From assembly GCF_041434935.1 (NCBI RefSeq), contig NZ_CP107964.1, positions 3,844,001 through 3,908,000 of the forward strand: a stretch of DNA of 64,000 nucleotides, read 5' to 3'. Source of the DNA: Kitasatospora sp. NBC_00374 (GTDB lineage Bacteria; Actinomycetota; Actinomycetes; Streptomycetales; Streptomycetaceae). Position 1 is the stretch's first letter. Each line of letters starts with the position of its first letter. Of the stretch, positions 36,312 through 44,368 are shown piece by piece. The translations under genes and the position numbers were made by a program. Below the pieces are notes generated by a model. That model did not search any database and was not told the DNA's origin. It saw nothing but the letters and a program-made list of their open reading frames with translations.

Positions 36312-37070
36312 ATGGCGTCGACGCTGATCGATCTCACGCATCCGGTCACCACGGGGATGCCCGTCTATCCGGGCGACCCGGAGGTGGTGCTGCGGCCCGC
36401 GCTCACCTCGGTGACCGCCGGGGTCAACGTGCTCGGCCTGCACCTGGGTTCGCAGTCGGGGACGCACGTGGACGCGCCGTACCACGTGGACGTGACCTGG
36501 CCGACCCTGGACGGGCTGCCGCTGGAGCTGTTCACCGGCCCGGCGGTGGTCGCCGACCTGCGGGGGCTGGCGCCGCGGGCGGCGGTGACGGCGGAGCGGC
36601 TGGCGCCGGCGCTGGCCGCGGCCGTCCCGGGTTCGGTGCTGCTGCTGGCGACCGGCTGGCCCCGGCACTGGGGCACCGATCTGTACCTGGCGCACCCGTA
36701 CCTGAGCGCGGGGGCCGCCGAGGCGATCGTCGCCGCCGGCATCCGCACGGTGGGGGTGGACGCGCTGTCCGTCGACCCGACGCCGGACCCGGGGCCGGCC
36801 GACCCGGAGGTGGCCGCGCTGCTGGCGCAGTTGACGGACGAGCACGACCCGGCGCCGGACGAGCCGACCCTGGCGGCCCACCGGATCCTGCTCGGGCCGG
36901 ACGGCGGCGCGGTGATCGCGGAGAACCTGACCGACCTGACCCCGCTGCTGATCGCCCAGTCCGCCGGCCGGCCGGTGGAGGTCTCGCTCTTCCCGCTGCG
37001 GCTGGTGGCCGCCGACGGCGCCCCGGTCCGCGCGGTGGCCCGGCTGGGCCCCGCCCCGCTCGACCCATAG
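36312..37070 (+). CDS. Cyclase family protein (kynurenine formamidase-like)
   Basis: 252 aa. The metal-binding signature SQSGTHVDAPYHVD (HxGTHxDxPxH variant) occurs at about residues 45-58, and GVDALSVDP and AVIAENLTDLT match the PF04199 cyclase fold. Members hydrolyse N-formylkynurenine or related amides and lactones; the substrate is not determinable here. GGAGGA precedes the ATG. It is followed by a DasR-like palindrome and the MOSC gene on the same strand. Confidence 0.88.
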   Translation: MASTLIDLTHPVTTGMPVYPGDPEVVLRPALTSVTAGVNVLGLHLGSQSGTHVDAPYHVDVTWPTLDGLPLELFTGPAVVADLRGLAPRAAVTAERLAPALAAAVPGSVLLLATGWPRHWGTDLYLAHPYLSAGAAEAIVAAGIRTVGVDALSVDPTPDPGPADPEVAALLAQLTDEHDPAPDEPTLAAHRILLGPDGGAVIAENLTDLTPLLIAQSAGRPVEVSLFPLRLVAADGAPVRAVARLGPAPLDP

Positions 37071-37082
37071 GTCTAGACCATC
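37067..37082. promoter_or_regulatory. DasR-like palindrome (GGTCTAGACC core) between cyclase and MOSC genes
   Basis: ATAGGTCTAGACCATC contains the perfect 10-bp palindrome GGTCTAGACC and agrees with the DasR operator consensus ACTGGTCTAGACCAGT at 12 of 16 positions. It overlaps the cyclase stop codon and lies 28 bp before the MOSC ATG. DasR binding is conjecture. Confidence 0.35.
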
Positions 37083-37109
37083 CTAGGGTGGCGCCGCTAG
37101 GCTCGCGCC

Positions 37110-37820
37110 ATGGCAGAGATCATCGGAGTCGTGGAGCGGCTCTGGCGGTACCCGGTGAAGTCCACCTGCGGCGAACTGCTCGACGCCGTCGAGGTCGACG
37201 GACGCGGCCTCGCCGGGGACCGCCTCTACGCCGTCCGGGACGGCTCCGGGAAGCTCGGCTCGGGCAAGAACACCCGGCGGTTCCGCCGGATGGACGGGCT
37301 GCTGCGGCTCGGCTCCCGGCTCGGCAGCCGGATCGACGCCCCCGAACTGCTCGACCCGCTCGGCAGCCCGATCGCCGACCCGAACGCCTTCCTGCGCGCC
37401 TACCTGGAACGCGAGGACGTCGAGCTGGCCCGCGAGGACGCCGTCTCGCACTTCGACCAACTGCCGGTCAGCGTCCTCACCACCGCCACCCTGGACTGGG
37501 TCCGCGCGGCCGTGCCCTCGGCCGTCGTGGACGAGCGGCGGTTTCGCCCCAACGTCCTGCTGCGCACGCCTCCCGGCACCCCCGCCTTCGTCGAGGACAG
37601 CTGGTTCGGCCGCCAGGGCCGGGTGCGCGGCGGCGTCCGGCTGGACTTCGTCCGCTCCAGCGAGCGGTGCGCCATGACCGGGACGGCCCAGCCCGGCCTG
37701 CCGCACGCCCCGGAGATCCTCAAGGCGGTCGCCCAGGAGCACGACACCCGGCTGGACGCACTGGCCACCGTCGCCCGGCCGGGCCGGATCCGGGTCGGCG
37801 ACACCCTCGCCCTGGCCTGA
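37110..37820 (+). CDS. MOSC domain-containing protein
   Basis: 236 aa. The N-terminal beta-barrel (LWRYPVKSTCGELLDAVEVDGRGLAGDRLYAV) and the C-terminal MOSC domain with the conserved Cys in SSERCAMTG are visible. MOSC proteins are molybdenum-cofactor sulfurase-tail or mARC/YcbX-like reductase components that may bind Moco. No ferredoxin domain is fused and no Moco genes adjoin. The partner is unknown. Confidence 0.9.
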   Translation: MAEIIGVVERLWRYPVKSTCGELLDAVEVDGRGLAGDRLYAVRDGSGKLGSGKNTRRFRRMDGLLRLGSRLGSRIDAPELLDPLGSPIADPNAFLRAYLEREDVELAREDAVSHFDQLPVSVLTTATLDWVRAAVPSAVVDERRFRPNVLLRTPPGTPAFVEDSWFGRQGRVRGGVRLDFVRSSERCAMTGTAQPGLPHAPEILKAVAQEHDTRLDALATVARPGRIRVGDTLALA

Positions 37821-37894
37821 GCCCGCTCCGGCGGCTGCTGCGCCGGCCCGCGCCGGATCCCCGGATCGAACCCGGAGCGAGCCCGGGCCCGAGC

Positions 37895-38269
37895 TCAGGC
37901 CCCGTGCCGGACCAGGCAGAACGGATGCCCCGCCGGGTCCGTGTAGACCCGCCAGGACGGCTCACCGAGCTTGAGCACCCCGCCGAGCGCCAGCACCGTC
38001 GCCTCGCCCTCGTCCAGGTCCTCGACCTCGATGTCCAGGTGCAGCTGCTGCGGGTGCGCCGGGTCCGGCCAGTTCGGCGGCCGGAAGTCCTCCACCCGCT
38101 GGAACGCCAGCACCATCCCGCCGGGCACGTGGACGGTCGACCACTCCTCGTCCAGCGACCAGCGCGGATCCGGACGGTCCACCTCGCCGCCCAGCAGCTC
38201 GGCGTAGAAGTGCGCCAGCCCCGCCGGGTAGTGACAGTCCAGCACCACGCACTGCAGCTTGCCGATCAT
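37895..38269 (-). CDS. VOC (glyoxalase/bleomycin-resistance fold) family protein
   Basis: 124 aa, a single-chain pair of beta-alpha-beta-beta-beta modules. VVLDCHYPAGLAHFYAELLGGEV opens module one. QQLHLDIEVEDLDEGEATVLALGG and VYTDPAGHPFCLVRHG form module two, a Glyoxalase_6-like pattern. Substrate and metal are unknown. The ATG giving MIGKLQCVVLD is supported by GAGAGGTGG. It lies downstream of mqnP on the same strand but separated by 172 bp. Confidence 0.88.
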   Translation of the reverse strand: MIGKLQCVVLDCHYPAGLAHFYAELLGGEVDRPDPRWSLDEEWSTVHVPGGMVLAFQRVEDFRPPNWPDPAHPQQLHLDIEVEDLDEGEATVLALGGVLKLGEPSWRVYTDPAGHPFCLVRHGA

Positions 38270-38441
38270 CGGGTCCACCTCTCTGCGACCGGGGACGGGC
38301 CCGGACACCGGACCCCGGCCCCATGATCCCCCGCACCGGCCCGATGCGGCCGGACCACCACCCGCGTGTGTCCACCGGGGCGGGGTTCGCCCCCTGTCCC
38401 GGCCCACGGGTGCGGGCCGGGACCGCCGCTGCACGGGGTGG

Positions 38442-39341
38442 TCAGAGACCCAGGCCCCGGATGACCAGGTCCACCAGGGCGAAGGCGAACAGCGAGATGC
38501 CGACGAAGCCGTTGGTGGTGAAGAAGGCCCGGTTGAGGCGGGACAGGTCGCCGGGCTTGACGATGGAGTGCTCGTAGACGAAGGCGCCGGCGACGACGGC
38601 CAGGCCGACCCAGAAGGCCGGGCCGACGCCGGTGAGCAGGCCGTACCAGACCAGCAGGCCGGTGGTGACGACGTGACAGGCGCGGGCGCCGTACAGGGCC
38701 GCCGGGATGCCGAAGCGGGCGGGCACCGAGCGGACGCCCTCGGCGCGGTCCGCGGCGACGTCCTGGCAGCCGAAGATCAGGTCGAAGCCGCCGATCCAGA
38801 CGCCGACCGCGAGGCCGAGCACCACGGCGTCCCAGGACCAGGAGCCGGTGACGGCCAGCCAGGCGCCGATCGGCCCCATCGCCTGGGCCAGGCCGAGGAT
38901 GGCGTGCGGGAAGTCGGTGAACCGCTTGCCGTACGGGTAGACCACCATCGGCACCACGGCGAGCGGTGCCAGCACCAGGCAGAGCGGATTGAGCAGCGCG
39001 GCGGCGCCGAGGAAGACCACCAGCGCGATCGCCGAGCCGGTGTACGCCGTCCGCATCGAGACCGCGCCGGTGACCAGCTCGCGGCCGGCGGTGCGCGGGT
39101 TCCGGGAGTCGATCTCCCGATCGATGATCCGGTTGGCGGCCATCGCGAAGGTCCGCAGGCCGACCATGCAGACGGTGACCAGCAGCAGAACGCCCCAGCG
39201 CACCTCGCCGTACTTCACGAACATCGCCGTCAGCGCGGCGGTGTAGGCGAACGGGAGGGCGAAGACCGAGTGCTCGATCATCACCAGGCGCAGGAAGGCC
39301 TTGGCCTTGTTCGGAGGGGCTTCGAAGGCGGCGGTGGTCAC
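38442..39341 (-). CDS. mqnP: UbiA-type prenyltransferase of the futalosine menaquinone pathway
   Basis: 299 aa polytopic membrane enzyme that attaches the polyprenyl chain to the naphthoate intermediate. The first Asp-rich motif is NRIIDREIDSRNPRTAGR and the second is the DVAADRAEG region after FDLIFGCQ. The GTG start overlaps the stop of the upstream UbiD-type gene by 4 bases, so the two are translationally coupled. Confidence 0.94.
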   Translation of the reverse strand: MTTAAFEAPPNKAKAFLRLVMIEHSVFALPFAYTAALTAMFVKYGEVRWGVLLLVTVCMVGLRTFAMAANRIIDREIDSRNPRTAGRELVTGAVSMRTAYTGSAIALVVFLGAAALLNPLCLVLAPLAVVPMVVYPYGKRFTDFPHAILGLAQAMGPIGAWLAVTGSWSWDAVVLGLAVGVWIGGFDLIFGCQDVAADRAEGVRSVPARFGIPAALYGARACHVVTTGLLVWYGLLTGVGPAFWVGLAVVAGAFVYEHSIVKPGDLSRLNRAFFTTNGFVGISLFAFALVDLVIRGLGL

Positions 39342-40795
39342 AGCCCGTACTCCTTCCAGCGGCGGGTCACGCGCTCGGCGGTGTCCGGGTCGGAGGTGAC
39401 CATCTCGGGCCAGCCGCCGTCCCGGGTGTAGCCCTCCTCGGGCAGCTTGCGGGTGGCGTCGATGCCGGCCTTGCCGCCCCAGAACTGCTGGTACGAGGCG
39501 TGGTCCAGGTGGTCGACCGGGCCCTCGACGACGGAGAGGTCGCGGCTGTAGTCGACGTTGCCGAGCGCCCGCCAGGCGACCTCGTGGTAGTCGTGCACGT
39601 CGCAGTCGGAGTCCACCACGATGATCAGCTTGGTCAGCGACATCATGTGGGCGCCCCAGATGGCGTGCATGACCTTCTGGGCGTGCTTGGGGTACTTCTT
39701 GTCGATCGAGACGATCACGCAGTTGTGGAAGCCGCCGGCCTCGGGCAGGTCGTAGTCGACGATGTCCGGGATGATCACCTTCAGCAGCGGCACGAAGAAC
39801 CGCTCGGTGAACTTGCCCAGCGGCCCGTCCTCGGTCGGCGGGCGGCCGACCACGATCGACTGGAGCAGCGGGCGCCGCCGCATCGTCACGCAGTCGATGG
39901 TGAGCGCCGGGAACGGCTCCTGCGGGGTGTAGAAGCCGGTGTGGTCGCCGAACGGGCCCTCGGGCAGCAGCTTGTCGGGCTCCAGCCAGCCCTCCAGGAC
40001 CACCTCGGCGTCGGCGGGCACCTGCAGCGGGACGGTCTTGCAGTCGACCATCCTGGTCCGGTAGCCGGCCACGAAACCGGCGAACAGGTACTCGTCGATG
40101 TCCCCGGGCAGCGGCGCGGTGGCCGCGTAGGTGACGGCGGGCGGGCAGCCGAAGGCGATCGCGACCGGCAGCCGCTCGCCGCGCCTGGCGGCGACCGCGG
40201 CGTGGTTGCGGCTGTCCTTGTGGATCTGCCAGTGCATGCCGATGGTGCGCCGGTCGTGCCGCTGCAGGCGGTAGAGACCGAGGTTGCGGACGCCGGTGTC
40301 CGGGTCCTTGGTGTGGGTCAGGCCCAGGTTGAAGAAGGAGCCGCCGTCCTGCGGCCAGGTGAACAGGGCCGGCAGGTCGTCCAGGTTGACGTCGTCGCCG
40401 GTGAGCACGACCTCCTGGACGGGGGCCTCGCCGGACTTCACCTTCTTCGGCGGCACGTGCGTCATCGAGGCCAGCTTGCCGAAGGCCTCCCGGACGCCGG
40501 TGAAGCCGTTCGGCAGCTCGGGCTTGAGCAGGCCTGCGATCTTGTGGGAGATGTCGTCCGGGGACTTGAGGCCGAGCGCCTTGGCGAGCCGCCGTTCGGT
40601 GCCGAAGACGTTCATCGCCAGCGGCATCGTGGAGCCCTTGACGTTCTCGAACAGCAGGGCCGGGCCCTTGGCCTTCTGCACCCGGTCGACGATCTCCCCG
40701 ACCTCCAGGTACGGGTCCACCTCTACCTTGATCCGCTTGAGGTCGCCCTCTCGCTCCAAGGCCCTCAGAAACGAACGGAGATCGTCGTATGCCAT
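39338..40795 (-). CDS. mqnL: UbiD-type menaquinone biosynthesis decarboxylase
   Basis: 485 aa prenyl-FMN-dependent decarboxylase, thought to remove the carboxyl group of the naphthoate intermediate. MAYDDLRSFLRALEREGDLKRI opens a canonical UbiD. HWQIHKDSRNHAAVAARRGERLPVAIAFGCPP and EGPFGDHTGFYTP match the prFMN/metal-binding core with the catalytic Glu region. It needs the cofactor made by the UbiX protein encoded at 35560-36213. It is first gene of the mqnL-mqnP pair and divergent from the PLDc_N gene. Confidence 0.95.
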   Translation of the reverse strand: MAYDDLRSFLRALEREGDLKRIKVEVDPYLEVGEIVDRVQKAKGPALLFENVKGSTMPLAMNVFGTERRLAKALGLKSPDDISHKIAGLLKPELPNGFTGVREAFGKLASMTHVPPKKVKSGEAPVQEVVLTGDDVNLDDLPALFTWPQDGGSFFNLGLTHTKDPDTGVRNLGLYRLQRHDRRTIGMHWQIHKDSRNHAAVAARRGERLPVAIAFGCPPAVTYAATAPLPGDIDEYLFAGFVAGYRTRMVDCKTVPLQVPADAEVVLEGWLEPDKLLPEGPFGDHTGFYTPQEPFPALTIDCVTMRRRPLLQSIVVGRPPTEDGPLGKFTERFFVPLLKVIIPDIVDYDLPEAGGFHNCVIVSIDKKYPKHAQKVMHAIWGAHMMSLTKLIIVVDSDCDVHDYHEVAWRALGNVDYSRDLSVVEGPVDHLDHASYQQFWGGKAGIDATRKLPEEGYTRDGGWPEMVTSDPDTAERVTRRWKEYGL

Positions 40796-40894
40796 GCGTG
40801 CCAGTATCCGGTACGGACTAACCTGGCCCCGCCAAGAGGGTCCGGTTCACGCGTCCGGACCCGTCTGCCGAGTCTTCCGGGGGAGATCACCGCC

Positions 40895-41308
40895 GTGCTG
40901 AGGAACCTGCCCTTCCTGCTCGCACTCGCCTTCTGGGTGTGGGCCTTCATCGACTGCCTGACCACACCGGAGGACGAGGTCCGCTACCTCCCGAAGGTCG
41001 TGTGGGTGATCATCGTGCTGCTCTTCCCGCTGGTCGGCTCGATCGCCTGGCTGGTGGTGGGCAAGGACCGCCGTTCGGCCCGCTCCCGCGCGGTGCCGTG
41101 GCCGTCCGGGCCGACCGCGGGCTACCCCGAGTACGAGCGGCCGGCCGGCCGGCAGCTCGCGCCGGACGACGACCCGGAGTTCCTGGCCTCGCTGAAGAAG
41201 GACAACCAGCGGCACGAGGACATGCTCAAGCAGTGGGAGGCCGACCTGCGCCGACGCGAGGAGGACCTGCGCGGCAAGGACGAACCCGACCAGGGTCCGA
41301 AGGCCTGA
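40895..41308 (+). CDS. PLDc_N domain small membrane protein
   Basis: 137 aa. The two membrane segments (NLPFLLALAFWVWAFIDCL and VVWVIIVLLFPLVGSIAWLVVG) form the PLDc_N (cardiolipin-synthase N-terminal) hairpin, ending in the basic GKDRRSARSR. A hydrophilic tail follows with a coiled-coil-like stretch (LKKDNQRHEDMLKQWEADLRRREEDLR). No phospholipase catalytic domain is present. The GTG start is supported by GGGGGAG. The function is unknown. Confidence 0.85.
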   Translation: MLRNLPFLLALAFWVWAFIDCLTTPEDEVRYLPKVVWVIIVLLFPLVGSIAWLVVGKDRRSARSRAVPWPSGPTAGYPEYERPAGRQLAPDDDPEFLASLKKDNQRHEDMLKQWEADLRRREEDLRGKDEPDQGPKA

Positions 41309-41697
41309 ACCGGGTAATTTTGGCGCTTCCCTACGAGACATCCTCCGCTTGCCGTCCCGTCGGCGGGCGGTACCGTCACCCCGGCTCCCCCGTTCCCGGC
41401 CGGGGGCCGGGCGCTCGCCGGCCGGACCGGCTGGGCCGCTGACCAGCACATTCACCCTCCACGGCGCCCCTCGGGGGCGGGCCCGGGCGCCGGTGCGGGC
41501 CATCGGCCCGCAGCCGGGCCGCGGATCCCCGTTCTGTTCAGCCTGTACATCTAATGGCTCTCGACCTTGTACGGAATCGACGCCGAAACGCGACCGCTCC
41601 GCCTCGTACTGTCGTAAGTGAAGAAGTGTTCGCAGCAGCAGCCGCCCACAGCAGGTCCGGCTGTCGGACAGTTCCCGCGACTTGGAGTGGTTTCGAG
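41309..41697. other. Intergenic region upstream of the acyl-CoA carboxylase operon
   Basis: 389 bp. The first bases are A+T-rich (GGTAATTTTGG) and the second half contains promoter-like A/T steps (TTGTACGGAATC, CTGTCGTAAGTG) ahead of accB. No gene with convincing codon bias was found. The region should hold the accB promoter; exact elements are not assignable by eye. Confidence 0.5.
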
Positions 41698-43299
41698 ATG
41701 ACGGTTCTGCACGAGGCGCCGATCGGCGACGAGGTCCCCGGGATCCCGGCCGACGCGCGCGGGCGGGTGGCCGAGCTGCACGAGCTCCGGGAGCAGGTCC
41801 GCCGGGGCCCCAGCGAGAAGGCCACCGAGGCGCAGCACGCCAAGGGCAAGCTGACGGCGCGTGAGCGGATCGCTCTGCTGCTGGACGAGGGTTCGTTCCG
41901 CGAGGTGGAGCCGTTCCGTCGGCACCGGGCGCAGGGTTTCGGCCTGGAGGCGAAGAAGCCGCACACCGACGGGGTGATCGTCGGCTGGGGCACCGTCCAC
42001 GGGCGGACGGTCTTCACCTACGCGCACGACTTCCGGATCTTCGGCGGCGCGCTGGGCGAGGCGCACGCGCAGAAGATCCACAAGATCATGGACATGGCCA
42101 TCGCGGCGGGTGCGCCGCTGGTGTCGCTGAACGACGGTGCCGGCGCCCGCATCCAGGAGGGTGTCACCGCCCTGGCCGGGTACGGCGGCATCTTCCAGCG
42201 CAACACCCGGGCCTCCGGGGTGATCCCGCAGATCTCGGTGATGCTCGGCCCGTGCGCGGGTGGCGCGGCGTACTCGCCGGCGCTGACGGACTTCGTGTTC
42301 ATGGTCCGTGAGACCTCGCAGATGTTCATCACCGGCCCGGACGTGGTGCAGGCGGTGACCGGCGAGAAGATCTCCCAGAACGGTCTGGGCGGCGCGGACG
42401 TGCACTCCACCGTCTCGGGTGTCTCGCACTTCGTCTACGACGACGAGCAGTCGTGCATCGAGGAGGTCCGCTTCCTGCTGTCGCTGCTGCCGCAGAACAA
42501 CCGCGAGATGCCGCCGGCGCAGCCGAACGACGACCCGGTGGAGCGGCGCAACGACTCGCTGCTGGACCTGGTGCCGGCGGACGGGAACCGTCCGTACGAC
42601 ATGCGCAAGGTGATCGAGGAGATCGTCGACCACGGCGAGTACCTGGAGGTCCACGAGCGGTGGGCCACCAACGTGCTGTGCGCGCTGGCGCGGATCGACG
42701 GTCACGTGGTGGGCATCATCGCCAACCAGCCGCAGTCGCTGGCGGGTGTGCTGGACATCCACGCGAGTGAGAAGTCCGCGCGGTTCGTGCAGATGTGCGA
42801 CGCGTTCAACATCCCGCTGATCACCATGCTGGACGTGCCCGGCTTCCTGCCGGGTGTCGACCAGGAGCACGACGGGATCATCCGGCACGGCGCGAAGCTG
42901 CTCTACGCGTACTGCAACGCCACCGTCCCGCGGATCCAGCTGATCCTGCGCAAGGCCTACGGCGGCGCGTACATCGTGATGGACTCGCGGTCGATCGGCG
43001 CGGACCTGTCGTTCGCCTGGCCGACCAACGAGATCGCCGTGATGGGCGCCGAGGGCGCGGCCAACGTCATCTTCCGCCGTGACATCAACGGCGCCGAGGA
43101 CCCCGACGCGATGCGCGCCCAGAAGATCAAGGAGTACAAGAGCGAGCTGATGCACCCGTACTACGCGGCCGAACGCGGCCTCGTGGACGACGTCATCGAC
43201 CCGGCCGAGACCCGCGCCGTGCTCGCCTCCTCGCTCGCCATGCTCCGCACCAAGCACGCCGACCTGCCCAGCCGCAAGCACGGCAACCCGCCGATGTGA
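41698..43299 (+). CDS. accB: Acyl-CoA carboxylase carboxyltransferase (beta) subunit, AccB type
   Basis: 533 aa. It transfers CO2 from biotin to acetyl- or propionyl-CoA to give malonyl- or methylmalonyl-CoA, precursors of fatty acids and polyketides. GKLTARERIALLLDEGSF opens the fold. AGYGGIFQRN and GPCAGGAAYSPALTD supply oxyanion holes and CoA contacts. The specificity residue in YGGAYIVMDS is Ile426; in S. coelicolor AccB this position is Ile (broad acetyl/propionyl use), whereas PccB has Asp. The ATG giving MTVLHEAPIG is preceded by GGAG. accE follows 55 bp downstream. Confidence 0.94.
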   Translation: MTVLHEAPIGDEVPGIPADARGRVAELHELREQVRRGPSEKATEAQHAKGKLTARERIALLLDEGSFREVEPFRRHRAQGFGLEAKKPHTDGVIVGWGTVHGRTVFTYAHDFRIFGGALGEAHAQKIHKIMDMAIAAGAPLVSLNDGAGARIQEGVTALAGYGGIFQRNTRASGVIPQISVMLGPCAGGAAYSPALTDFVFMVRETSQMFITGPDVVQAVTGEKISQNGLGGADVHSTVSGVSHFVYDDEQSCIEEVRFLLSLLPQNNREMPPAQPNDDPVERRNDSLLDLVPADGNRPYDMRKVIEEIVDHGEYLEVHERWATNVLCALARIDGHVVGIIANQPQSLAGVLDIHASEKSARFVQMCDAFNIPLITMLDVPGFLPGVDQEHDGIIRHGAKLLYAYCNATVPRIQLILRKAYGGAYIVMDSRSIGADLSFAWPTNEIAVMGAEGAANVIFRRDINGAEDPDAMRAQKIKEYKSELMHPYYAAERGLVDDVIDPAETRAVLASSLAMLRTKHADLPSRKHGNPPM

Positions 43300-43354
43300 C
43301 GGATCGACCACCGTCACCGTCCGTCAGACTTCGAACCGGGGAAGAAACAGGACC

Positions 43355-43564
43355 ATGAGCAACTCTGCCGAACCGCTTGTCCGCATCGTCCGCGGCTCAC
43401 TGTCGGACGAGGAACTGGCCGCGCTGACCGCCGTGCTGATGGCGCGCGCGGCCGTCGCCCAGCAGTCGGCGGCCGCGCGCGCCGTCGAGCCGATCGCCAA
43501 CTGGCAGCGCCTGGAGCGCCGCCCGGCGTACTACTCCCCCGTCAGCTGGCAGCAGGCGGCCTGA
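43355..43564 (+). CDS. accE: Acyl-CoA carboxylase epsilon subunit
   Basis: 69 aa. RIVRGSLSDEELAALTAVLMARAA near the N-terminus and WQRLERRPAYYSPVSWQ at the end are typical of AccE/PccE, the small actinobacterial subunit that bridges and stimulates the alpha and beta subunits. It is co-transcribed with accB. The alpha (biotin carboxylase) subunit gene is not in the window. Confidence 0.92.
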   Translation: MSNSAEPLVRIVRGSLSDEELAALTAVLMARAAVAQQSAAARAVEPIANWQRLERRPAYYSPVSWQQAA

Positions 43565-43591
43565 CGGGCCACCGACGCAGGCACGGGCCGC

Positions 43592-44026
43592 TCAGGCCGC
43601 CGCGAGGGCGGTCGGGCGGCCTTCGTGCATCACGCTGAGGTTCTCCGCGAGCCGCTGCGGGTCCTGGGTCAGCCAGAGCCGGACGGCGGCGCCCAGCATC
43701 GCGCTCGGGGCTCCGCCCAGGCGCCAGGCCGGCGGCGGGGAACCCAGCGGGACGCCGGTCACCTGGGCGATCCGGGCCGCGGCCGGGACCAGCAGGTCGG
43801 CCAGCGCGGCCGGCAGCCAGACCGTCTGCGCGCACGGCGCGGGGGACGTCAGCGCGGCCAGCAGCCGGTGGGCGTCGACGGCGCAGTGCAGGGTCGGCAG
43901 GACGTCCAGCAGACCGTCCGCGACCACCTCGGACACGTCGCTGCGGTGCCCCTGCGCGAGTCTGCGCAGCAGAGCTCTCTCCCCGGCGGTGATCCGTACG
44001 GTCAGCATGACCTCGTCGCTCTCCAT
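43592..44026 (-). CDS. Hypothetical protein, 144 aa
   Basis: The N-terminus (MESDEVMLTVRITAGERALLRRLAQ) resembles a ribbon-helix-helix start. The rest is Ala/Leu/Pro-rich with TVWLPAALADLLVPAAARIAQ and ends NLSVMHEGRPTALAAA. No membrane segment is certain. GAGGAGGG precedes the ATG. It is convergent with accE across 27 bp. The family was not recognised, and DNA binding is only a guess. Confidence 0.6.
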   Translation of the reverse strand: MESDEVMLTVRITAGERALLRRLAQGHRSDVSEVVADGLLDVLPTLHCAVDAHRLLAALTSPAPCAQTVWLPAALADLLVPAAARIAQVTGVPLGSPPPAWRLGGAPSAMLGAAVRLWLTQDPQRLAENLSVMHEGRPTALAAA

Positions 44027-44150
44027 GGCGCGGCCCTCCTCGCGGCTGCTCGAACGATCCGGTGCTCGCCCCGCCTCGGTCTGCCACCCGGGGGCGGGCG
44101 GCAAACAGGGCGGCGGAGCACGTCCTGATAACGACTGAGGTGACGGTCCC

Positions 44151-44347
44151 TCAGAGCTGGTTCGCGGACGAGGTCCGCGGTGCCGTCGGCACGCCGAGCG
44201 GCTGTTCGGCCAGGCCCGCCACCGTCAGCGGGAGCCTCTCCAGCGGTACCGGCGGCGAGGCCGCGAAGCCCTCCCCCAGCGCTCCGGCGCCCCGGCCGTC
44301 CCGCACTGCGGGCAGGCCGCGGCCGGCGGCGGCTGCGGATCGGTCAT
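44151..44347 (-). pseudogene. Possible small zinc-ribbon protein gene broken by a frameshift
   Basis: An ATG at 44347 starts a frame reading MTDPQPPPAAACPQCGTAGAPERWG with strong G/C third positions. Beyond a run of five C (44273-44277 on the plus strand), codon bias in this frame collapses and a stop comes at 44225. The good coding pattern resumes in another frame (GFAASPPVPLERLPLTVAGL...) to a stop at 44151. A one-base change in the homopolymer would explain this, as would a sequencing error. It lies just downstream of ccsB. Confidence 0.4.
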
Positions 44348-44368
44348 GGCGGTCCCCCGGGTACTCGG

